Under the pieces are notes generated by a model that saw only the letters and a program-made list of their open reading frames with translations, was not told the DNA's origin and ran no database searches. Both the position numbers and the translations under genes were made by a program. A stretch of DNA of 10,066 nucleotides, from the NCBI GenBank assembly GCA_002284615.2, contig MU069892.1, positions 164,207 through 174,272 on the forward strand, read 5' to 3'. The first letter of the stretch is position 1, and every line of letters begins with the position of its first letter. Positions 6,978 to 10,066 of the stretch are shown here, piece by piece. Source of the DNA: Dunaliella salina. Its lineage: Eukaryota; Chlorophyta; Chlorophyceae; Chlamydomonadales; Dunaliellaceae.

Positions 6978-8878
6978 CCCCCCCCCCCCCCCCCCCCCCC
7001 CCCTTCCCTTTCTTTCTCACTCTCTCTCTCCCTTTCTCCCCTCCCTACCCCCCCAACAAGCTCCTCTTCTTTCCTTGCATAGGAGGCTGTCAAAGTCTGT
7101 CTACCCACCAGGAATGCATCAACCAGGTGCAAAGGGGTGAAGAACTGCCCGAGTTGAGGCACCAGCCTCTTCAGGCGAGACCGGAGGGGGTCCTTGCGGT
7201 GCTCGTTGACCCACTTTTCCATCTTGGTCATGACCTCCAAGCAGGAGTGTGTCTCGTGCATGCGTCGCATGAAGTCGATGAGGAAATCTTGCTCCTGCAA
7301 GTGTCCCATGAATGTAGGGAAGAGGGGGTCATGCATCGTCCCTTACTAATGACCCCCAAGCGCGAGTGTGCCTCGTGCATACAGTGTATGAAGTCAATGA
7401 GGAAATCTTGCTCCTGCGAGCGTCCCATGAAGGCAGGGAGGGTGTCAAGTGATGTTGTTACAGGTGACGCAGATCACCAAGATCATTTCCATCATCATCA
7501 ATAATTTTGGAGGACAGCTAGCAGTCATTTTCAGCCATTTTCGGCCAATTTCAAAGCAAGAGCGTGTCTTGTACACGCGGCGCATGAGGTCAGTGAGGAA
7601 ACCTTGCTCCTGCGAGCGTCCCATGAAGGCGGGGAAGGGTGCCATGCAGTGTCCGTTACAGATGGGATGGATCACCAAGATCGTTTCCTCTGCCATCAAT
7701 TTGTTGGAGGACAGCGAGCAGTCAGCCTTCTGACTCTGTAGCCGTACAGGTGGATGCATCAGGTCACAACGGGCTGAGGTGGTCGCGACCCGACCAGCAG
7801 CGCCACTACTGCTACTGCTGCTACTAATTAGCTGTGTTGAAGGCAAAGCATGAGAATGTATGCATATGAAGGGGGGCATGCAGGGGTCAAAAGCATGCAC
7901 AGAAATGAAGCAAAAAAACTGCATGTTTGAGAGGGTACCCAATGCAAAGGGAGAGTATGTAGTAGCTATTTGTGCAGAGAAGGGCAACATGGCGCACTTC
8001 CACCGCGTGCTTCAAGTTTTAGCTTGGCACAATGCACAAATGGCATCAAACCTGTCGAAGTGTTGCAATCAAAAATCCCTGGTTCCAATCCTCTTTCCAA
8101 ATTCAGACGAAGCAGGCTAAGCATTCTGCATTAGGCCTAGCCACCAGGCCAAGCCATCATTAGTCAGCCTGATAAGATCTTTTTGGTAAGGTACATGCCA
8201 TGCTAATTTTGGCAAGATCACTGTCAGGCACACACCTTCAGGTGGCCCTTACGCCGCAACACATTGGCATCCGTGGCAGAGCGAGCGCGGTTGCCGAAGA
8301 TGGTGTTGTCCTGCTCTGGGTTGTTCAGGAGCTCCCACAGAGAGGCAGTCTTGGCAGCACTGGCCACTGTTGGGAGGGTAAGTTGAATGGCAGGGAGAGC
8401 AATGGCCTCTGTTAGTTACGGGTGCTTGGCCGTGTGAAGAGGTGAACACTGTGAAGTGAGCATGCGTGCATCCCATGAGGAGACACAACTACAAGGACCA
8501 CCAAATGCCCCTTTTTGCCTCTCTGGTTTGCCTGCACAATTCAAGAAGCCACGAGGACCTGAGCAGTTGCTGTGCAAGCGTACATCACTCACTATCTGCT
8601 TCAATCTCCTCTTCAGACAGGGACAGATACTCCGCAACTGCTTCCTGCAACTGCGGGATGGAGGGCCTGGGACTCGCGGCGATGACAGGTGCCATATCTG
8701 GAGATGGTTGGGCGCCTTGCTGCTGGACCCCCTCCTCTTGCTGGGCAGAGGTGGTGACTAGCTGCCTGTGGTACTGTAGCCTCTGGCGGTAGCTGCTGCC
8801 CCTGGCAGTGCTGTGTGCTTTCACGTTTTTGCTTCCCAAGGCCTGCATGGTCACGTTTTTACTGCCCAAGGCTTGCAT
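783..8878 (-). CDS. ISN1: IMP-specific 5'-nucleotidase (ISN1 family), spliced, 3' part outside window
   Basis: Members of this family hydrolyse IMP to inosine and phosphate in purine salvage and turnover and carry a HAD-type phosphatase core. The coding exons in transcript order are 8878-8593, 8366-8236, 7294-7109, 6406-6320, 5577-5494, 4053-3958 (or its twin 3906-3811) and 935-783, about 341 codons joined. Family hallmarks appear in the expected order: an N-terminal block around LKRLVPQLGQFFTPL (exon 3), RRKFIPPNFAELRHVVNIAQ (exon 4), the HAD motif I FDADGTLYADG with Asp244 and Asp246 (exon 5), the motif II region VAIVTAAGYPGEAQK with Thr280 (exon 6), then RLAGLL and VMGGECNYLLR (exon 7). 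The C-terminal acid motifs are missing because the gene runs off the left edge. Introns 2 to 7 are phase 0; intron 1 is phase 1. Recognition is from remembered family motifs, not a search. All seven exons read without stops or frameshifts, so I see no sign of a pseudogene. Confidence 0.9.
1060..1780 (-). repeat. 182-base tandem repeat carrying a degraded exon 7 5' end
   Basis: The block starting CAGCCGAGTGAGTGTTGAGC occurs at 1282 and 1464, and again as CAGCCGAGTGAGTGTTGAGC at 1646, exactly 182 bases apart. Copies 1282-1463 and 1464-1645 look nearly identical outside ambiguous bases. Older, rearranged units occupy about 1060-1281, and a shortened unit follows to about 1780. On the minus strand each unit contains GGCCTCTTGGCGGATCTGCT, related to the start of exon 7 (GRLAGLL). 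The extremely similar middle copies suggest recent duplication or imperfect assembly. Confidence 0.8.
1445..1463. other. Ambiguous bases inside the 182-base repeat
   Basis: Ten N calls are scattered among readable bases here, with one more N at 1627 at the matching place of the next unit. This pattern suggests collapsed or disagreeing repeat copies, not a sized scaffold gap. Copy number in the array should be regarded as uncertain. Confidence 0.9.
1780..2545 (-). repeat. 109-116-base tandem repeat carrying the exon 7 acceptor and first codons
   Basis: CTCAGCT within the unit recurs at 1934, 2046, 2155, 2264, 2380 and 2496, so the spacings are 112, 109, 109, 116 and 116. On the minus strand each unit reads GTGCAGTTTGAGGGTCGTCC followed by AGCTGAGCTGCTGG, clearly related to the real acceptor and exon 7 start (GCAG/TTTGAGGGTCGCC). 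The similarity to the exon ends after about nine codons. The remaining bases of each unit look intronic. Confidence 0.85.
2595..2643. other. Hairpin-forming inverted repeat in ISN1 intron 6
   Basis: The left arm TGCATATCCACTCTTCTCCC (2595-2614) pairs with GGGAGAAGATGGATATGCA (2625-2643), leaving one bulged base and a 10-base loop. The surrounding 2546-2807 has no exon or repeat unit that I can recognise, apart from a pyrimidine-rich stretch at about 2655-2700. Confidence 0.75.
2808..3137. repeat. 50-base tandem repeat, about 6.5 copies
   Basis: CCACCCCATTAACAGT begins at 2831, 2881, 2931, 2981, 3031 and 3081, with a last partial CCACCCC at 3131, so the period is exactly 50. Units differ by a few substitutions and no indels. 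It shares no visible similarity with any ISN1 exon. It lies in the intron between exon 6b and exon 7. Confidence 0.92.
3138..3300. other. Unique intron sequence
   Basis: I see no exon or repeat array here. It contains one palindromic TGACGTCA (3143-3150) and two similar CTTGCTTTAA stretches near 3162 and 3187. Confidence 0.4.
3300..3411. repeat. Degenerate interstitial telomere-like repeats
   Basis: This block contains CCCTAAACCC (3308-), CTAACCCTAACCCTAACCTA near 3332-3352, and scattered CCCTAAA, CCCTAAT and CCTAAACCC up to 3411. Both 6-base (CCCTAA) and 7-base (CCCTAAA) forms occur, imperfectly. It is flanked by intron sequence on both sides, so it is internal and not a chromosome end. Confidence 0.75.
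3419..3440. repeat. Poly-C run followed by short (CA)n
   Basis: About 13 consecutive C bases lead directly into a short CA tract in intron 6. It adds to the simple-sequence load of this intron. Confidence 0.85.
3445..3725. repeat. 58-base tandem repeat, five diverged copies
   Basis: CCATGCAAG-like cores start at 3460, 3519, 3577, 3635 and 3689 (last one altered), spacings 59, 58, 58 and 54-55. Each is followed by GGAAACGTTGCCC or a variant. I could not relate the unit to an ISN1 exon. Long minus-strand reading frames here arise from the repeat and have no recognisable protein content. Confidence 0.8.
3739..3810. repeat. (GC)n-(CA)n tract abutting the exon 6b donor
   Basis: A GC-alternating run (3739-3751) is followed by 59 bases of (CA)n (3752-3810). 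On the sense (minus) strand the exon 6b donor GT is the first repeat of a (GT)29 tract, followed by alternating GC. Alternating purine-pyrimidine tracts of this kind can adopt Z-DNA, and GU repeats in RNA bind several known splicing regulators in animals; any role here is inference. Confidence 0.95.
3811..3906 (-). CDS. ISN1: ISN1 exon 6b, tandem duplicate of exon 6a
   Basis: This is a second 96-base exon, open throughout, with its own acceptor (CATGCTTCAG before 3906) and donor (GTGTGT from 3810). By hand count it differs from exon 6a at 12 of 96 bases: six synonymous changes, and five changed codons (N to T, I to T, I to T, A to G, A to G). The motif II Thr is kept but the motif becomes IVTGAGY. 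The repeat unit is 147 bases (exon plus 51). The exon may be alternative, mutually exclusive, constitutively added or unused. Its donor is the first GT of a 59-base GT tract. Confidence 0.65.
3958..4053 (-). CDS. ISN1: ISN1 exon 6a with HAD motif II
   Basis: This exon has 96 bases, 32 codons, in phase 0 at both ends. The acceptor is GTATGCAG before 4053 and the donor GTGTGT from 3957 opens a GT-rich run. It encodes INLLQCDIHVAIVTAAGY then PGEAQK. The Thr in IVTAAGY fits HAD motif II. This copy agrees better with the AIVTAA pattern I remember for ISN1 proteins than its twin does. It is separated from exon 6b by only 51 bases. Confidence 0.9.
4584..4666. repeat. 83-base foldback (nested inverted repeats)
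   Basis: The outer arms TCATGGTGGGTAGTGTCAT (4584-4602) and ATGACCCTACCCACCATGA (4648-4666) pair with one mismatch over 19 bases. Inside them TAATGT (4611-4616) pairs with ACATTA (4633-4638), and GTGCC (4619-4623) with GGCAC (4626-4630). It could be a small foldback transposon remnant or a small-RNA precursor-like hairpin; no clear target-site duplication is visible. Confidence 0.8.
4987..5345. repeat. 33-base minisatellite, about 11 copies
   Basis: ATGTAATGGT starts at 4997, 5030, 5051, 5083, 5116, 5149, 5182, 5215, 5248, 5280 and 5313. The period is 33 with one truncated unit of 21 and two of 32. Each unit carries CCATGGCATAATACATGTAA or a close variant and is rich in short palindromes (CCATGG, ACATGT). 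Because 33 is a multiple of 3, repeated reading frames appear on both strands; these are by-products. Confidence 0.93.
5494..5577 (-). CDS. ISN1: ISN1 exon 5 with HAD motif I
   Basis: This exon has 84 bases, 28 codons, in phase 0 at both ends. The acceptor is CTCTGCAG before 5577; the donor is GTGAGT from 5493. It encodes NLRLITFDADGTLYADG. The two aspartates of FDADGT fit the HAD motif I pattern DxDxT, in which the first Asp is the nucleophile and the second the general acid/base. Both are present, which argues that the gene is functional. Confidence 0.92.
5578..6319 (-). other. ISN1 intron 4
   Basis: This 742-base intron has a two-copy imperfect repeat of about 95-98 bases: CTCAATGTTGTGCGCACACA at 5768 matches CTCAATTCTGTGCGCACGCA at 5863, and AGCAAGCATTC recurs at 5846 and 5944. 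I see nothing else recognisable in it; 6060-6319 looks unique. Confidence 0.7.
6320..6406 (-). CDS. ISN1: ISN1 exon 4
   Basis: This exon has 87 bases, 29 codons, in phase 0 at both ends. The acceptor is CCCCACAACAG before 6406; the donor is GTAAGA from 6319. The peptide EYDEVFKLSRRKFIPPNF followed by AELRHVVNIAQ matches the ISN1 pattern of an arginine pair, a Pro-Pro/Ser-Phe step and the (R)H-(I/V)-x-N-x-AQ helix. It follows directly on the FL that ends exon 3. Its acceptor is repeated as decoys upstream (6407-6780). Confidence 0.9.
6407..6780 (-). repeat. 91-93-base array built on the exon 4 acceptor
   Basis: GGGGCAG recurs at 6414, 6507, 6598 and 6691 on the plus strand, spacings 93, 91 and 93, with a final partial unit to about 6780. 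On the minus strand each unit ends in CTGCCCCACAACAG or a close variant. This is the real exon 4 acceptor sequence, so three decoy acceptors (CAACAG/CAG, the most distal one ATAACAG) lie upstream of the true one. Units also share CACGATTAATCGA and CTGGCACCGGCTGTGGCTGC. Confidence 0.88.
6944..7047. repeat. Long poly-C tract and polypyrimidine run
   Basis: There are 31 C bases (6944-6974), one T, then 28 C bases (6976-7003), followed by a CT-rich stretch to about 7047. In the ISN1 transcript this is a poly-G and polypurine block about 60-165 bases after the exon 3 donor. Exact lengths are error-prone in any assembly. Confidence 0.95.
7109..7294 (-). CDS. ISN1: ISN1 exon 3
   Basis: This exon has 186 bases, 62 codons, in phase 0 at both ends. 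The acceptor is ACACTTGCAG before 7294; the donor is GTGGGT from 7108. It encodes EQDFLIDFMRRMHETHS at the start and DPLRSRLKRLVPQLGQFF near the end. The second motif, followed by TPL, is one of the most conserved N-terminal signatures of ISN1 proteins. Two decayed copies of its first third lie upstream in intron 2 (see the repeat entry at 7338-7735). Confidence 0.9.
7338..7735 (-). repeat. Two decayed copies of the exon 3 5' end in intron 2
   Basis: On the minus strand the acceptor and start of exon 3 (GCAG/GAGCAAGATTTCCTC) recur with first exon-like base at 7413 (EQDFLIDFIHCMHEAHSRLG) and 7609 (EQGFLTDLMRRVYKTRSC), against 7294 for the true exon. The unit of about 196 bases also includes intron sequence: ATCACCAAGATCATTTCC near 7474 matches ATCACCAAGATCGTTTCC near 7671. 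The copies lack the rest of exon 3, including the LKRLVPQLGQFF block. Confidence 0.88.
7736..8235 (-). other. Unique part of ISN1 intron 2
   Basis: I see no exon here. It has a short CTG/CTA triplet stretch (about 7805-7826) and an 86-codon plus-strand frame (7860-8120) without recognisable motifs. Confidence 0.5.
8236..8366 (-). CDS. ISN1: ISN1 exon 2
   Basis: This exon has 131 bases and adds 43 whole codons after the split Met codon. The acceptor is CCCAACAG before 8366 and the donor is GTGTGT from 8235. The translation ends ...ATDANVLRRKGHLK and continues into exon 3 as EQDFLIDFM. This resembles the N-terminal stretch of fungal ISN1, where an arginine-rich segment precedes a conserved hydrophobic helix. 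Intron 1 (8367-8592, 226 bases) shows nothing else. Confidence 0.75.
8593..8878 (-). CDS. ISN1: ISN1 exon 1 (N-terminal extension)
   Basis: This exon has 286 bases, 95 codons plus one base. It starts at the ATG ending at 8878; a second in-frame ATG ends at 8848 because the first ten codons (MQALGSKNV-T) are duplicated as MQALGSKNV-K. The first 35 residues are basic and lack acidic residues, which could suit an organelle signal, but this is only inference. The end of the exon is acidic (EYLSLSEEEIEAD). I chose the donor GTGAGT at 8592 because it matches the consensus well and the leftover A joins TG of exon 2 to make a Met codon. The exon is not conserved in families I can recall, so membership in ISN1 rests on strand, spacing and frame. 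Confidence 0.6.
8819..8878 (-). repeat. 30-base tandem duplication at the ISN1 start codon
   Basis: Bases 8849-8878 and 8819-8848 (minus strand) agree at 25 of 30 positions by hand count and encode MQALGSKNVT and MQALGSKNVK. The duplication supplies two in-frame ATG codons 30 bases apart. Confidence 0.9.
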
Positions 8879-9342
8879 CGTGGGTATGTGGACCGGGATG
8901 AATCTATCTAGGTAAATTAATGTCGAGGCCTGGTGCTCTGATCCTCTTCTGGGGCTTGCTTCGTCTTTAGAGCCTCGAGCACCTACGGGCCGATGTACAT
9001 AAATTTAGATACATATATCTGATGGCATCTTGACCGAGAATTGTGCAGATCCCCTCCAACCAATTCGAGGTCCTTTCGAGGAAAGAGTGCAATCGATGAA
9101 GACCAAGACAAATTTAATTCACCAAAACCCCAGATGCAGTCTTGGGCGTCTATCTGATTCAAGACTCTTGAGTCAAACTCGTCCAGTTCGTTCATTTCAA
9201 ATCCACGTCATGAGGTGGTTTTATTCGATTCTATCGCATACACGATTGCTCCAATGCATGATTACATGAGAGCATTACCAAGACTCGACTGAAAGGTCTG
9301 GAGGGTTGGCGTGCAGAATGAGAAGATGACGGAGTCCTCCTC
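8879..9342. promoter_or_regulatory. Shared intergenic region between divergent ISN1 and DPM1
   Basis: These 464 bases separate the two start codons and must contain both 5' UTRs and core promoters, unless an untranslated first exon lies elsewhere. An AT-rich patch at 8995-9021 (around TAAATTTAGATACATATATC) could serve as a TATA-like element for ISN1 about 120-140 bases before its ATG. A CCAAT-like sequence (AACCAATTCG) is at 9058-9067. I see no stronger motif and no open reading frame worth calling. Confidence 0.4.
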
Positions 9343-9974
9343 ATGATGCAGCCTGCAGCCCAAGACCATCAAGTCCACCTCACCATCATCATTCCAACTT
9401 ACAATGAGCGGGAGAACATTGGTCTGGTGCTGTGGTTGCTGCATGAGCACCTCAACCCATATTACAGCGAATTGCGCAGAGAAGCCGGCAAGCCACAGCA
9501 CAGCGCTCCATGCCAGCCCAGCCTGTTTTGGGAAGTGGTGATAGTGGATGATGGCAGCCCTGATGGCACTGCAGAGGTGGTGCGCGGCCTGCAGCAGTCA
9601 AAGCATGAGATCGGTAGAAATATAAAGCTCATACAGAGACCAACCAAGCTGGGACTGGGCACGGCATACCTGGCTGGTCTAGAGCAGGTGAGCTGGAACG
9701 GAAACATTTCATTTTCATGGTGGTGCAATTTGCGGCTCACATACCCTTCCTGCGCGTTTTTCACTCCATGCACAGTCAGCAGTGTGCACACACCTTGCAA
9801 TACACTTAAAAACCATTGCATCATTTCTGGCCCCAAACAAGCTGATGTCAAATTTACTGTTATGTTGCTCCTGTCCATGAATGGATAACACAGGCCAATG
9901 GTCAGTGGATCGTGCTCATGGATGCAGACTTGTCACATCACCCACGCTACATCCCAAAGTTCCTGCAAAGGCAG
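9343..9974 (+). CDS. DPM1: Dolichol-phosphate mannosyltransferase catalytic subunit, 5' part
   Basis: This is a family GT2 glycosyltransferase that transfers mannose from GDP-mannose to dolichyl phosphate at the ER, feeding N-glycosylation, GPI anchors and O-mannosylation. Exon 1 (9343-9687, 115 codons) starts at ATGATG; a TGA at 9319-9321 in the same frame supports this start. It encodes LTIIIPTYNERENIGLVL (residues 13-30), VVIVDDGSPDGT (65-76) and RPTKLGLGTAYLAG (99-112). Exon 2 (9894-9974) gives ANGQWIVLMDADLSHHP and RYIPKF, with the metal/GDP-binding DAD at 125-127. The intron 9688-9893 runs GTGAGC to ACACAG, phase 0. The next donor, GTGTGT, is at 9975. Between Leu37 and Trp63 the protein is longer than the compact animal form as I recall it. 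The C-terminal half lies beyond the window. Confidence 0.95.
9894..9974 (+). CDS. DPM1: DPM1 exon 2
   Basis: This exon has 81 bases, 27 codons, in phase 0 at both ends. It carries the family signature MDADLSHHP. The preceding intron of 206 bases has an in-frame TAA at 9886-9888, so the intron must be spliced out for a full protein. Confidence 0.93.
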
Positions 9975-10001
9975 GTGTGTAGCAAAAGTGCGCAAGGAAG
10001 G

Positions 10002-10002
<1 letters not shown>

Positions 10003-10066
<64 letters not shown>
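10003..10066. repeat. (TG)n microsatellite in DPM1 intron 2, running off the edge
   Basis: Sixty-four bases of uninterrupted (TG)n start 28 bases after the DPM1 exon 2 donor and continue to the end of the window. Like ISN1 exon 6b, the donor itself reads GTGTGT. Confidence 0.97.

Noticed and set aside
8070..8100. tRNA T-arm-like sequence around GGTTCCAATCC
   Set aside because: The flanking bases do not form the T stem and no acceptor, D or anticodon arm is visible nearby.
7860..8120. 86-codon plus-strand open frame in intron 2
   Set aside because: No family motif; composition is unlike the nearby real exons; it lies within an intron of the opposite-strand gene.
1..10066. Transposon coding sequence as the source of the repeats
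   Set aside because: I found no reverse transcriptase, transposase or integrase motif on either strand, and the main arrays align to ISN1 exon edges instead.

Overview
The window is nuclear DNA of a eukaryote, most likely a green alga. The evidence is spliced genes with GT-AG introns, many (CA)n/(TG)n tracts, long C runs, mixed CCCTAA/CCCTAAA telomere-like blocks, and tandem repeats filling the introns. I cannot name the species. I see no bacterial operon, tRNA, rRNA, CRISPR array or mobile-element protein.

Two genes lie head to head. On the minus strand, 8878 down past the left edge, is the 5' part of a gene for IMP-specific 5'-nucleotidase (ISN1 family, HAD fold). I could place seven coding exons plus one duplicated exon, each bounded by plausible GT-AG sites and joining in frame: 8593-8878, 8236-8366, 7109-7294, 6320-6406, 5494-5577, 3958-4053 (with a second version at 3811-3906) and 783-935. 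Joined, they give about 341 codons. The C-terminal part of the enzyme lies beyond position 1. On the plus strand, from 9343 past the right edge, is the 5' part of a dolichol-phosphate mannosyltransferase gene (DPM1): two exons, 9343-9687 and 9894-9974. The 464 bases between the two start codons must hold both promoters. The two enzymes (purine nucleotide turnover; dolichol-P-mannose for ER glycosylation) have no obvious functional link.

Layout from left to right: 1-782 is intron 7 of ISN1, an array of about 103-base units made from the 3' half of exon 7. 783-935 is exon 7. 936-2545 holds 182-base and 109-116-base units carrying the acceptor and first codons of exon 7. 2546-3810 holds a hairpin, an exact 50-base repeat, a degenerate telomere-like block, a 58-base repeat and a (CA)n tract. 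3811-4053 is the duplicated exon 6. 4054-5493 is intron 5, with an 83-base foldback and a 33-base minisatellite. 5494-6406 holds exons 5 and 4. 6407-6780 is an array built on the exon 4 acceptor. 6944-7003 is a poly-C tract. 7109-7294 is exon 3, followed by two decayed copies of its 5' end up to about 7735. 7736-8878 holds exons 2 and 1. 8879-9342 is intergenic, and 9343-10066 is DPM1.

The most striking observation is that ISN1 introns are filled with tandem arrays copied from the edges of the adjacent exons. Exon 7 is the clearest case: its upstream intron repeats only its first codons, its downstream intron repeats only its last codons, and its middle stays single copy. With the near-intact, in-frame duplication of exon 6 and an almost uniform phase-0 intron layout, this looks like a gene whose introns grow by repeated tandem duplication across splice junctions, which can also yield spare exons. 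All gene models here are hand-read from sequence and have no transcript support.
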